From Aestuariibacter sp. A3R04 (GTDB lineage: Bacteria > Pseudomonadota > Gammaproteobacteria > Enterobacterales > Alteromonadaceae), in assembly GCF_018860805.1 (NCBI RefSeq), contig NZ_JAHKQR010000011.1:409647-473646 (forward strand): a stretch of 64,000 bases of DNA, in the 5' to 3' direction. Below the pieces are notes generated by a model. The model made no database searches and had not been told where the DNA came from. It worked only from the letters and a program-made list of their open reading frames with translations. Made by a program: the position numbers and the translations under genes. Below, piece after piece: positions 1 to 7,998 of this stretch. Numbering within the stretch: position 1 is the stretch's first letter; every line of letters begins with the position of its first letter.

Positions 1-20
1 ACCAACTGAGCTAAGGGGGA
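1..20 (-). tRNA. tRNA, 5' end only (cut by window edge)
   Basis: The minus strand reads TCCCCCTTAGCTCAGTTGGT ending at the window edge. This is a 7-base acceptor strand, then TA at positions 8-9, the D-stem GCTC and the conserved AGTTGGT of the D-loop. The anticodon lies outside the window, so the amino acid cannot be read; a 5' T is compatible with tRNA-Asn, but that is a guess. A strong promoter lies just upstream at 42-70 and supports the assigned 5' end. Confidence 0.75.
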
Positions 21-41
21 CCTGCTTTTCAACGGAGGCGA

Positions 42-70
42 ATATTAATGAGGTACGTTCCCACTGTCAA
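42..70 (-). promoter_or_regulatory. Sigma70 promoter of the tRNA
   Basis: On the minus strand a perfect -35 TTGACA (65-70) is separated by exactly 17 bases from a -10 TAATAT (42-47). A GC-rich stretch (TCGCCTCCG) follows the -10, as is common in stringently controlled stable-RNA promoters. The tRNA 5' end lies 22 bases beyond the -10 element. Confidence 0.75.
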
Positions 71-295
71 CAACCGTTTTCAATATTTTTCACTGTTCGC
101 TTAAAAAATAGCTTTTTAATGACTTTTTAGATAAAAAATGAGCAAAAAGGCTAAAAAGTAAACTTTATACGCTTGAGTATGAGTAAGTTGCTGAAACTAA
201 ATACAGATTTTCGAGGGTGTAAAAATTGAAATTTTCTATCTTCCTCCTTATAACTAAAAACTTATTCATAGGTTTAAAGGAATATTAAAAAACCA

Positions 296-325
296 TTGAC
301 CACTGTACTTAAATACAGTTATTAA
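296..325 (+). promoter_or_regulatory. LexA (SOS) box inside a sigma70-like promoter
   Basis: The bases at 303-318 read CTGT-ACTTAAAT-ACAG, the CTGT-N8-ACAG LexA consensus. They lie between a -35 TTGACC (296-301) and a -10 TATTAA (320-325) with 18-base spacing, so bound LexA would block the promoter. It points toward the MATE-uvrB pair, whose first codon is about 750 bases downstream. uvrB is a classic SOS gene, so this is the likely distal SOS promoter of that operon, although no transcript can be proven from sequence. Confidence 0.6.
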
Positions 326-425
326 TAATAGTGTCACGTGAATGAGGCTCTCACAGGGTTAGTCGTTACTTACCAAAAAACTAGCTTACAATTGACTATG
401 CCGCGCCGTTGCTGGGTTTTAGGCA

Positions 426-450
426 GTTATCCACTAAATCTGTGGATAAC
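426..450. promoter_or_regulatory. Paired inverted DnaA-box-like sites
   Basis: A perfect 9-base inverted repeat, GTTATCCAC (426-434) and GTGGATAAC (442-450), separated by TAAATCT. The right arm extended by one base is TGTGGATAA, the exact complement of the DnaA box TTATCCACA; the left arm TTATCCACT differs at the last base. It could instead act only as an RNA hairpin, but the match to the DnaA box in both arms favours a protein-binding site. Confidence 0.5.
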
Positions 451-747
451 TATGTTGATAGCCGGAGGCGAAGGGTGAATTTTGTTCGTTATTCGACCCT
501 TGAACAGGTTTTATATAACTATGTATTCGTTATTTAATTCTTTATATTCAATCGGTTAGTTTTTATATTTTGTTTTTAGCTCAATAAGCAACCGTTGTGG
601 TTATACATTGTCACTCTTGTGCGTTAGTTGAATTTTTTTGTATGAAAGACGGACAGCGGGAAAAGATTGTTTTATGGGCTTTACAAAAAATTAACATTAT
701 TGTGTCAACCATGAATGCAGGAGCGTGTGTTGAATAAGACAAATTCG

Positions 748-784
748 TGACAGAGGTTGTCAAATACCTGTCATCAGGCTGTCA
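748..784. promoter_or_regulatory. Helically phased TGTCA repeats, candidate operator
   Basis: TGTCA occurs at 758-762, 769-773 and 780-784, exactly 11 bases apart and therefore on one face of the helix. The inverse TGACA sits at 748-752, and another TGTCA lies at 816-820. The cluster is about 300 bases upstream of the MATE start. No known regulator is assigned. Confidence 0.3.
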
Positions 785-862
785 TTTTTTAACGCACAAA
801 AGCAAGAGGGCTGTATGTCAACAAAAGTATTAGTTTTAGCCGTTACCTCGTTTGTAGAACAC

Positions 863-881
863 GTTTGAAATTTGGTCAAAC
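863..881. promoter_or_regulatory. Inverted repeat, candidate operator for the MATE gene
   Basis: GTTTGA (863-868) and TCAAAC (876-881) form a perfect inverted repeat with a 7-base spacer, a 19-base site of the size bound by TetR or MarR dimers. Efflux genes are often controlled this way, but no local regulator gene is adjacent. The arm orientation is opposite to that of the PsrA consensus. Confidence 0.25.
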
Positions 882-1077
882 TAAAACTGCCTGATGTACA
901 ATTATTGTTCTTCCATTCATTGTACCTGGGAAGGCGAGATCTTCGGGGTGCCGACGAGTGCGACCCGTGAGCCGGTGGATGTTCGTGCAACTGAACAGGC
1001 AGTGACGTACAATTCTACCTTTATACACTCGCATCATTCTCGTGCAAATGATGTGAAGTACGAGCGACAGGAATACA

Positions 1078-2460
1078 GTGAATAAAAATGAAAATAACGA
1101 CCGCGCCAGGAACCTCACTGACGGCGATATAACACAGACTTTAAAGCGTATGACGATTCCCATGATTCTGGGAATGGTTATGATGATGAGTTTCGGTTTG
1201 ATGGATACGTTTTTCGTCAGTTTACTGGGAACTGAACCCCTGGCCGCAATTAGTTTTACTTTTCCTGTGACGTTCACGGTGATTAGTTTAAATATCGGAC
1301 TAGGCATTGGCACCTCTGCCATTATCGGAAAGTTGCAGGGGCAGAGGGATCTTGAAAAGTCGAGGCAATATGCTTCGAGTGCCATGGTGTTATCTTTTGG
1401 CATGGTTGGAGCACTGGCCTTCATTGGTTACCTGACCATCGACCCCATATTCGGGTTGCTCAATGCCAATGCGTCATTGATGCCCTATATTTACGACTAT
1501 ATGAATCTTTGGTACTTGTCGAGCGTTTTTCTGGCTTTGCCAATGGTAGGGAACAGTGTACTGAGGGCGTGCGGCGATACTCGAACACCTAGCATCATTA
1601 TGGCGGCAGGGGGAGCGATAAACGCAGCCCTTGACCCTCTCTTTATTTTTGGCTTTGGTCCAATTCCAGCAATGGGGATAGAAGGTGCGGCGTTGGCAAC
1701 GCTTATCGCGTGGATAGTTGGTGCAAGTTGGGTGGTCTGGCTGTTGGCGGTAAAGAAAAAACTAATGTTGGCGAGGTTGCTCAGCTTTGCTGAGTTAAAG
1801 CAAAGTTGTGCACCGATTCTTTCCATTGCAATGCCTGCTGCAGGCGCAAATATGCTAACCCCCATTGCCGGAGGCGTTATGACTGCCGTTGTTGCAACTT
1901 ATGGTGCCGAAGCGGTAGCAGCATGGGGAGTGGGAAACCGCATGGAATCGATTGCCAGTATTGTTGTTCTGGCGCTATCCATGTCGCTGCCGCCGATTAT
2001 TAGCCAAAATGTAGGCGCCGGGTTGTACCAGCGAGTTCAAGATGCGTATAAAATTACCGTCAGATTTGTACTTATCTGGCAGTTATTTGTTTTCGTCGTG
2101 ATGTGGGTGCTGGCCGACTGGATTGCTGAAATGTTTGCCGATGAGCCTAACGTGGCAATGCTGATCCAGCTTTTTCTCACTATTGTGCCTATTGGTTACG
2201 GCGTTCAGGGAATCATCATATTGACCAATTCTTCGTTAAACGCAATGCATCAACCTATTGCGGCTTTAGTGCTAAGTGTCATCCGGTTGTTCATTTTCTA
2301 CGTACCCGTATCCTATATAGCCAGTCTTGTGTGGGACCTGTATGGTTTGTTCTGGGGTGTCGTGGTAGCAAACTTGTGCATGGCCATATTGTCTTATATG
2401 TATTTTAACCGAGCGTTGCAAAATCATCGCCGGGAAATGGGAGATAAACAAGCGCAATGA
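1078..2460 (+). CDS. MATE family multidrug/cation efflux transporter
   Basis: A 460-residue polytopic membrane protein of the MATE family, which exports cationic drugs and metabolites using Na+ or H+ gradients across the inner membrane. The N-terminal part ([20 protein letters not shown], then [18 protein letters not shown]) is the typical first helix pair. About twelve hydrophobic segments follow, and a second half-repeat begins near residue 240 ([19 protein letters not shown]). The length is normal for the family. The start is GTG at 1078, preceded by AGGA at 1069-1072; the nearby ATG at 1088 is out of frame. The last four bases overlap the uvrB start (ATGA), so the two genes are translationally coupled. 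Substrate is unknown. SOS-linked MATE proteins exist (DinF in Escherichia coli), but similarity to DinF specifically is not shown here. Confidence 0.9.
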   Translation: MNKNENNDRARNLTDGDITQTLKRMTIPMILGMVMMMSFGLMDTFFVSLLGTEPLAAISFTFPVTFTVISLNIGLGIGTSAIIGKLQGQRDLEKSRQYASSAMVLSFGMVGALAFIGYLTIDPIFGLLNANASLMPYIYDYMNLWYLSSVFLALPMVGNSVLRACGDTRTPSIIMAAGGAINAALDPLFIFGFGPIPAMGIEGAALATLIAWIVGASWVVWLLAVKKKLMLARLLSFAELKQSCAPILSIAMPAAGANMLTPIAGGVMTAVVATYGAEAVAAWGVGNRMESIASIVVLALSMSLPPIISQNVGAGLYQRVQDAYKITVRFVLIWQLFVFVVMWVLADWIAEMFADEPNVAMLIQLFLTIVPIGYGVQGIIILTNSSLNAMHQPIAALVLSVIRLFIFYVPVSYIASLVWDLYGLFWGVVVANLCMAILSYMYFNRALQNHRREMGDKQAQ

Positions 2461-4472
2461 GCAGAGGATTTGAACTTCAATCTAAATATCAGCCTGCGGG
2501 GGATCAACCCAAAGCCATTGACGCGTTGGTAGATGGGCTGGAAAGTGGTCTTGCTAGTCAGACCTTGCTGGGTGTAACAGGGTCTGGTAAAACTTTTACT
2601 ATGGCTAATATTATCAGGCATGTGCAACGACCCACACTGATATTAGCACATAATAAAACCCTGGCTGCGCAATTGTACGGGGAGATGAAAGAGTTTTTCC
2701 CCAACAATGCCGTTGAGTATTTTGTTTCCTATTACGACTACTACCAACCAGAAGCGTATGTGCCAAGTACAGATACGTTCATCGAAAAAGATGCTTCGAT
2801 AAACGATCACATTGAGCAGATGCGCTTGTCAGCAACGAAAGCGCTTATGGAGCGCCGAGACGTTGTAATTGTGGCCAGTGTGTCAGCTATTTACGGCTTA
2901 GGTGATCCTGAGTCTTACATGAAGATGTTACTCCATTTGCGTCAGGGTGACACTATGGACCAGCGGGACATTCTACGCCGGTTAGCTGAACTGCAATACA
3001 AGAGAAACGATCTGGCATTCGAACGAGGCACGTTTCGCGTGCGCGGGGATGTGATTGATATTTTTCCGGCTGATTCAGAGAAGCAGGCCGTAAGAGTGGA
3101 GTTGTTTGATAGCGAGATAGATAAAATCTCTTTATTTGATCCGTTAACCGGTGCCGTAGAAAAGTCTGTGATCAGAGCCACAGTGTTTCCGAAAACTCAT
3201 TATGTTACGCCACGAGAGAAAATTCTCGATGCCATTGAAAACATTAAGGCGGAACTGAAAGAGCGAAGGGAGCAGTTGCAGTCCGCAAATAAGCTATTGG
3301 AAGAACAGCGCATTTCTCAACGAACTCAATTCGACATCGAAATGATGCTGGAGCTGGGCTACTGTTCAGGCATTGAAAATTACTCCCGTTATTTGTCTGG
3401 ACGCGCGCCCGGTGAGCCGCCTCCTACCCTGTTGGACTATTTTCCTGCCGACGGTCTCTTGTTCATCGATGAGTCTCATGTCACAGTGTCCCAGATTGGC
3501 GCGATGTACAAAGGTGATAGATCGAGAAAGGAAACCTTGGTGGAGTACGGTTTTCGATTGCCTTCTGCGTTAGACAACAGACCGTTGAAGTTTGAAGAGT
3601 TTGAACAGATTTCTCCTCAAACCATTTACGTTTCCGCTACGCCGGGTGAATACGAACTAAAGAAATCTGACGGTGAAATAGTCGAGCAGGTGGTACGACC
3701 AACGGGCTTACTCGATCCCGAACTGGAAATACGACCTGTAGCTACTCAGGTAGACGATGTATTGTCTGAAATCCACAAACGGGTATTGGTGGATGAACGG
3801 GTATTGATTACCACGTTGACAAAACGCATGGCGGAAGACTTAAGCGAGTATTTGAACGAACACGGGGTAAAAGTTCGCTACCTTCATTCAGATATTGATA
3901 CTGTGGAACGGATAGAAATTATTCGCGATTTACGCCTCGGAAAGTTCGATGTCTTGGTGGGAATTAACTTGCTGCGGGAAGGACTTGATATGCCTGAAGT
4001 TTCGCTGGTCGCCATCCTCGACGCAGACAAAGAGGGCTTTTTGCGTGCGGAGCGATCATTGATTCAAACCATTGGCCGTGCTGCCAGACATATTAATGGC
4101 AAGGCGATTATGTATGCCGATGTGATCACAAAATCAATGCAAAAAGCCATTGATGAGACAAACCGACGACGGGAAAAGCAGGAAGCGTTTAACAAAGTCA
4201 ATGGACTTACGCCACAACGCTTAAACAAACCGATTACGGATATAATGGATTTAGGCGACAGTGCTCATCCTGCTTCCGGTAAGGTAAGGCTGCGAAAAGT
4301 CGCAGAGAAGAAAAAAGACTTACAAGTTGCCAGTGCTACCGAATTAATGGAAAAAATAGCAACACTGGAAAAGCAAATGTTCGAATTTGCAAGGGAGTTA
4401 GAGTTCGAAAAAGCGGCATCCATCCGAGACGATATAGAATCATTGCGCAAACAAGTCGTCGCCATTTCTTGA
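2457..4472 (+). CDS. uvrB: Excinuclease ABC subunit B (UvrB)
   Basis: The damage-verification helicase of nucleotide excision repair; it is loaded by UvrA and recruits UvrC for incision. At 671 residues it is full length. Visible features are the Walker [11 protein letters not shown] near residue 40, the beta-hairpin region with [20 protein letters not shown] near 95, the helicase motif FIDESHV near 340, the motif VI region TIGRAARH near 540, and the C-terminal UVR domain ([20 protein letters not shown]) that contacts UvrC. The ATG overlaps the MATE stop by four bases, and no separate promoter or LexA box lies immediately upstream, so expression should depend on the upstream operon promoter. 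This differs from the usual monocistronic arrangement of uvrB. Confidence 0.98.
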   Translation: MSRGFELQSKYQPAGDQPKAIDALVDGLESGLASQTLLGVTGSGKTFTMANIIRHVQRPTLILAHNKTLAAQLYGEMKEFFPNNAVEYFVSYYDYYQPEAYVPSTDTFIEKDASINDHIEQMRLSATKALMERRDVVIVASVSAIYGLGDPESYMKMLLHLRQGDTMDQRDILRRLAELQYKRNDLAFERGTFRVRGDVIDIFPADSEKQAVRVELFDSEIDKISLFDPLTGAVEKSVIRATVFPKTHYVTPREKILDAIENIKAELKERREQLQSANKLLEEQRISQRTQFDIEMMLELGYCSGIENYSRYLSGRAPGEPPPTLLDYFPADGLLFIDESHVTVSQIGAMYKGDRSRKETLVEYGFRLPSALDNRPLKFEEFEQISPQTIYVSATPGEYELKKSDGEIVEQVVRPTGLLDPELEIRPVATQVDDVLSEIHKRVLVDERVLITTLTKRMAEDLSEYLNEHGVKVRYLHSDIDTVERIEIIRDLRLGKFDVLVGINLLREGLDMPEVSLVAILDADKEGFLRAERSLIQTIGRAARHINGKAIMYADVITKSMQKAIDETNRRREKQEAFNKVNGLTPQRLNKPITDIMDLGDSAHPASGKVRLRKVAEKKKDLQVASATELMEKIATLEKQMFEFARELEFEKAASIRDDIESLRKQVVAIS

Positions 4473-4480
4473 ATGGCGAC
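4458..4480 (+). terminator. Hairpin overlapping the uvrB stop codon
   Basis: GTCGCCATT (4458-4466) pairs perfectly with AATGGCGAC (4472-4480), and the uvrB stop TGA lies in the loop. The downstream T-run is weak (TCATTTCT). A second small hairpin, TGTCC-TAAGA-GGACA, follows at 4491-4505. Probable transcription end of the MATE-uvrB operon. Confidence 0.5.
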
Positions 4481-4641
4481 TCATTTCTACTGTCCTAAGA
4501 GGACAAGCATCTACCAAAATTTGGCTTTTAATCAAATTTTGCGCAAATAAACTTACAAAATAGCATTGTAATCCTACAAACAGTTACCTATTATGATGCT
4601 AAAGTATTTATAACTATACCTATAATCTTACGGATTGCGCC

Positions 4642-5568
4642 ATGTTGAATCGTTTACAAGAGTCAGATATTAAGTTACTTCGAGTATTTTATGCTGTAGC
4701 CAGTTGTAATGGATTTACCGCAGCAGAGCCTGTATTGAGAATGCAACGGCCTAATATCAGTGCGGCTATAAAGAAGCTTGAAGAGCGCTTGGATTTAGTG
4801 TTGTGTCACCGGGGGCGTGGTGGCTTTCAAATGACCAAAGAAGGAGAAGTGGTCTTTCAGGAAACCAAACGAATTTTTAATGCGTTCGACAATTTTGTTT
4901 TCAACTTAAAATCACTCCATGACGATTATTCCGGTCATATAACACTGGTGTTGATGGCTGGCCTGCCTTTGTCAATGCACCTTGCGGTGAGCAAAGCTGT
5001 GAAGAGTACCATGAAGAAGTTTGATGATATTCACGTGAATATTCAAACCCGTTTGTATAATGAGGTTGAACATGTTGCCTTGTCAGGAGAATGTCATTTG
5101 GTCATTTCTACTTATGACATGGTGAAGCCGGAGTCGGTTACTTTTCATCCGGTAAACGTAACATGTTCAGGCCGCCTGTATTGCTCACCAACTCACCCTT
5201 TGGCAAAATATCGCGATACCGATTTACCCGAAGACGTGAAAATTGGTGAATACCCGGCGATTGGTATTTCCGGACTTTCCTCAGCGAATTATATCGAAGA
5301 TGATCAGCGTCTGGCCATACAAACCTTTTCTGACTCGTTTGAAGCAGCACTTTCTGCCATTATGACTGGAGAATACATTGGTTTGTTACCGGATTATATT
5401 GCCAAAGAGCAGGGGGCTAGTTTAGGTCTTGTGCCCATAGCCAAAGGTAGCTTGTTTAATTTTGACCACGACTTATTTGTAATGAATGGCAAAAATACGC
5501 GGTTGAACCCGGTTCTTCGACACTGTATTAAAGAGTTGACTTACTTTATTTCTGAAAGCCAGAAATAG
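4642..5568 (+). CDS. LysR family transcriptional regulator
   Basis: 308 residues, the normal LysR size. The N-terminal winged helix-turn-helix (residues 8-65) contains the typical LLRVFYAVASCNGFTAAE start, the recognition helix NISAAIKKLEERL and the wing RGRGGFQMTKEG. Residues from about 90 form the periplasmic-binding-like effector domain. It acts as a tetrameric DNA-binding activator or repressor responding to a small molecule. No divergent target gene is present: upstream is uvrB in the same direction and downstream is convergent queC, so the regulon and ligand cannot be guessed. It has its own AT-rich 170-base upstream region and ends in a strong terminator. Confidence 0.92.
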   Translation: MLNRLQESDIKLLRVFYAVASCNGFTAAEPVLRMQRPNISAAIKKLEERLDLVLCHRGRGGFQMTKEGEVVFQETKRIFNAFDNFVFNLKSLHDDYSGHITLVLMAGLPLSMHLAVSKAVKSTMKKFDDIHVNIQTRLYNEVEHVALSGECHLVISTYDMVKPESVTFHPVNVTCSGRLYCSPTHPLAKYRDTDLPEDVKIGEYPAIGISGLSSANYIEDDQRLAIQTFSDSFEAALSAIMTGEYIGLLPDYIAKEQGASLGLVPIAKGSLFNFDHDLFVMNGKNTRLNPVLRHCIKELTYFISESQK

Positions 5569-5584
5569 TTACATATTTAAAAGT

Positions 5585-5606
5585 AAAGCCCGCAAAGCGG
5601 GCTTTT
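5585..5606. terminator. Bidirectional terminator between lysR gene and queC
   Basis: AAGCCCGC (5586-5593), loop AAA, GCGGGCTT (5597-5604), flanked by A and T runs on the two sides. It serves both convergent genes. Confidence 0.85.
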
Positions 5607-5628
5607 GTGACTCAGGTTGTTTTATCTG

Positions 5629-6294
5629 TTAGTTGCGGGTCTCATATGTCAGAGGGTCAACGGATTGGTTATCGCGGAAGGCTTCTAGGCGCTCTTCACA
5701 GGCACCGCACTTGCCACACGCATGTTCACGTCCGTTGTAGCATGTCCAGCTTTTCCCATAATCGAGCCCCATTCTTAGGCCATCGGTGAGAATAGCGGTC
5801 TTACTTACCTCTAAATAGGGCGTTACTATTTCTACAGCTTCATAATTGGCGATGGCACACACGTCGTTCATTTTTTTTACAAACTCCGGCCGGCAGTCAG
5901 GGTAGATGGCGTGATCGCCAGAATGTGCGCCGTAATAAACCTTGCTGGCATTTTCACTCACGGCATAACCAACAGCTAGCGACAGCAGGATCATATTTCT
6001 GTTCGGCACCACGGTGGTTTTCATCGATGGCTCTTCATAGTGACCTTCTGGAACATCAATGTCGTCGGTGAGTGCAGAGCCGCCTACCAAGGTATTGATG
6101 GCCGAAATATCCACTACTTTGTGGGGCACGCCAAGTTCCTCGCATACCCTGGCGGCATAATCGATTTCTTTTTTGTGGCGCTGGCCGTAATTAAACGTCA
6201 GGGCGAGTGGTCGTTTACCATCTTCAATGGCTTTGTGTAAAACGGTAAAGGAATCCATTCCACCGGAGTAGATAACAACAACTTTTTCAGACAT
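5629..6294 (-). CDS. queC: 7-cyano-7-deazaguanine synthase (QueC)
   Basis: An ATP-dependent enzyme converting 7-carboxy-7-deazaguanine to preQ0 in the queuosine tRNA-modification pathway. The PP-loop ATP pyrophosphatase motif [14 protein letters not shown] stands at the N-terminus. The C-terminal zinc site has four cysteines ([19 protein letters not shown]). The ATG at 6294 gives 221 residues starting [12 protein letters not shown], matching the family start; an upstream in-frame ATG at 6354 would add 20 residues that do not resemble the family. It is divergent from queE with about 98 bases between starts, so a shared control region serves both. Confidence 0.96.
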   Translation of the reverse strand: MSEKVVVIYSGGMDSFTVLHKAIEDGKRPLALTFNYGQRHKKEIDYAARVCEELGVPHKVVDISAINTLVGGSALTDDIDVPEGHYEEPSMKTTVVPNRNMILLSLAVGYAVSENASKVYYGAHSGDHAIYPDCRPEFVKKMNDVCAIANYEAVEIVTPYLEVSKTAILTDGLRMGLDYGKSWTCYNGREHACGKCGACEERLEAFRDNQSVDPLTYETRN

Positions 6295-6392
6295 AAGTTC
6301 GTTTTTTTCGCGAAAAGATGACAGAATTTTATGTGATCCTTGATAAAATCCCAACCAGTATTAGCCAAAGGGCCACCACATTGCCAGAAAAA

Positions 6393-7061
6393 ATGCTCAA
6401 AATTAACGAAATGTTCGAAACTATTCAGGGGGAAGGAGCACAAACTGGCGTGCCCTCCATATTTGTGCGCTTACAGGGTTGTCCGGTTGGATGTTCATGG
6501 TGTGATACAAAACACACCTGGACGCTTGACGATGCTTTTTTAACTACGGCAGATGCCGTAATGAGTAAAGGGCAGGAAGATGAATCCCACTTTACCGCGG
6601 ATGAGTCGTCGTTGCTGGCATTGTTTCGACAACGGGGGTATACGGCCTCCCATGTGGTAATAACCGGTGGCGAGCCTTGTATGTACGACCTCAGGCCACT
6701 TACCGGTTTACTGCATAGCGAAGGCTACTCCACGCAAATAGAAACCAGCGGTACATTTGAAGTGTTGTGTAACGAGAAAACCTTCGTAACGGTATCACCT
6801 AAGGTGAACATGAAAGGAGGAATGCCAGTATTGACAAGCGCTTTAGACCGGGCAAATGAAATTAAGCATCCGGTTGCCATGCAAAAGCACGTTGATGAAC
6901 TGGACGCCCTTTTACAAGGGGTTGCGGATTTGTCCGGCAAAACGGTGTGTCTTCAGCCTATCAGTCAGCAGGCTAGAGCCACAGAGCTGGCGATTACCAC
7001 TTGTATTGCCAGAAACTGGCGTTTATCGTTACAAACTCATAAATATATTGGCATAGAGTGA
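6393..7061 (+). CDS. queE: 7-carboxy-7-deazaguanine synthase (QueE)
   Basis: A radical SAM enzyme making 7-carboxy-7-deazaguanine from 6-carboxytetrahydropterin in queuosine synthesis. The [4Fe-4S]-binding cysteines are in LQGCPVGCSWCDTKHTW (CX3CX2C), and the SAM-binding GGE motif is VVITGGEPCMYDL. The C-terminal IARNWRLSLQTHKYIGIE matches enterobacterial QueE closely. The start at 6393 (MLKINEMFETIQGEG, 222 residues) is preferred because this segment is the conserved N-terminus. Extending to 6318 would add 25 unrelated residues. It partners with divergent queC; the other queuosine genes are not in the window. Confidence 0.95.
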   Translation: MLKINEMFETIQGEGAQTGVPSIFVRLQGCPVGCSWCDTKHTWTLDDAFLTTADAVMSKGQEDESHFTADESSLLALFRQRGYTASHVVITGGEPCMYDLRPLTGLLHSEGYSTQIETSGTFEVLCNEKTFVTVSPKVNMKGGMPVLTSALDRANEIKHPVAMQKHVDELDALLQGVADLSGKTVCLQPISQQARATELAITTCIARNWRLSLQTHKYIGIE

Positions 7062-7066
7062 CTTAT

Positions 7067-7951
7067 ATGAAACCCATAGCGCGATGCGTAAAATGGAGTG
7101 CGGTAGCAGTCTGGTTTTGCTGCTTTTCTGCCCAGGCTGCGTTGTGGTCGATTACGTACCCAAGGCCAATCGACGACAAGGACCTGCGAACCGAGTACCC
7201 CTTGGCATTGTTGTCACTGGCATTGGAAAAAACTGGCGTAAAATACAGCTTGCTTCCCTCCGATAGGATCATGCTTCAAGGCAAGGCGCTGAGGCAGTTA
7301 AAAGAGAACAGAGAAATTAATATTGTGTGGAGTATGACAGATGCTCAGCGTGAGAAAGATCTGTTGCCTATTCGAATCCCACTAGCAAAGGGACTCATTG
7401 GCTGGCGGGTGTTTATTGTCAATGACACGAACAAAAGTGATTTTAGCCGCATTCGTGATAAAACCTCGTTGCTTCGCATGATCCCCGTTTCGGGGGAAGA
7501 ATGGCCGGATACAAAAATTCTCCAGGCAAACGGCTTTAATGTATTTACTGTTCCTACCTACACTGATGCCTTTAACGTGATTGAAAATGGCGGAGCAGAC
7601 TTTTTTCCCCGTTCTGTAATTGAAGTGCAAAACGAAATGGAAAGCGACGATTTCAGTGATCATCTCGTACTGGAAGACAATCTGGCAATTTATTATCCCA
7701 CCGCTATGTATTTTTTCGTAAATAAGAGTAATCCCACACTGGCGAGGCTAATTGAAACCGGATTGCAGATGGCACTGGAAGACGGCTCTTTTGATGCGCT
7801 TTTCATGGCTACATACCAGGAAATACTTAACGCCATTAACTTGAACAGACGCAATATTATATCATTGGACAACCCATTGTTGCCGCCCTTAACACCCGTT
7901 GACGCCTCCGCTCTTTGGTATGCCCCGGCAAACATCAATGAAGAACCATAA
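7067..7951 (+). CDS. Periplasmic solute-binding-like protein (SBP_bac_3 type)
   Basis: About 294 residues with a signal peptide (hydrophobic WSAVAVWFCCFSAQA, probable cleavage after AQA). The rest resembles type 2 periplasmic substrate-binding proteins of the amino acid class: an N-terminal beta-strand start (LWSITYPRP), and a hinge and lobe 2 with LARLIETGLQMALEDGSFD near the C-terminus. No ABC permease or ATPase gene is nearby, so it may be a sensor-type or orphan binding protein. The start at ATG 7067 is preferred. A GTG at 7058 overlapping the queE stop is possible and would add three residues. Ligand unknown. Confidence 0.75.
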   Translation: MKPIARCVKWSAVAVWFCCFSAQAALWSITYPRPIDDKDLRTEYPLALLSLALEKTGVKYSLLPSDRIMLQGKALRQLKENREINIVWSMTDAQREKDLLPIRIPLAKGLIGWRVFIVNDTNKSDFSRIRDKTSLLRMIPVSGEEWPDTKILQANGFNVFTVPTYTDAFNVIENGGADFFPRSVIEVQNEMESDDFSDHLVLEDNLAIYYPTAMYFFVNKSNPTLARLIETGLQMALEDGSFDALFMATYQEILNAINLNRRNIISLDNPLLPPLTPVDASALWYAPANINEEP

Positions 7952-7957
7952 AAGTAT

Positions 7958-7986
7958 AAAAAAGCCCGGTTAGACCGGGCTTTTTT
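7958..7986. terminator. Bidirectional terminator
   Basis: AAGCCCGGT (7962-7970), loop TAG, ACCGGGCTT with a following T6 run and a preceding A-run. It separates the convergent solute-binding gene and asnB. Confidence 0.9.
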
Positions 7987-7998
7987 AAAACGATATCG

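Larger units (their letters stand above)
71..1077. other. Long non-coding leader upstream of the MATE-uvrB operon
   Basis: About 1 kb without a convincing gene. Positions 71-290 are AT-rich with nothing I recognise. Positions 296-325 hold a LexA-controlled promoter, 426-450 a DnaA-box palindrome, 748-784 phased TGTCA repeats and 863-881 an inverted repeat, each listed separately. Positions 925-1000 form a GC-rich patch unlike its surroundings. A pair of near-identical strings, TGATGTACAAT and TGACGTACAAT, flanks that patch near 892 and 1003. Short open frames here lack ribosome sites and are not called as genes. Confidence 0.6.

Noticed and set aside
338..481. Short frame after the LexA promoter, considered as a TisB-like SOS peptide
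   Set aside because: No ribosome site before GTG 338 or ATG 395-400, and the peptide lacks a continuous amphipathic helix; the DnaA-box palindrome runs through it.
894..1085. 63-codon plus-strand open frame before the MATE gene
   Set aside because: No ribosome site, overlaps the MATE start out of frame and shows no family resemblance; I treat the region as leader.
876..1424. 182-codon antisense frame over the MATE gene
   Set aside because: It is a shadow of the hydrophobic MATE coding sequence with no known domain.
6295..6392. Looked for a preQ1 riboswitch between queC and queE
   Set aside because: No preQ1 aptamer pattern is visible, and riboswitch control of these genes is not typical in this group.
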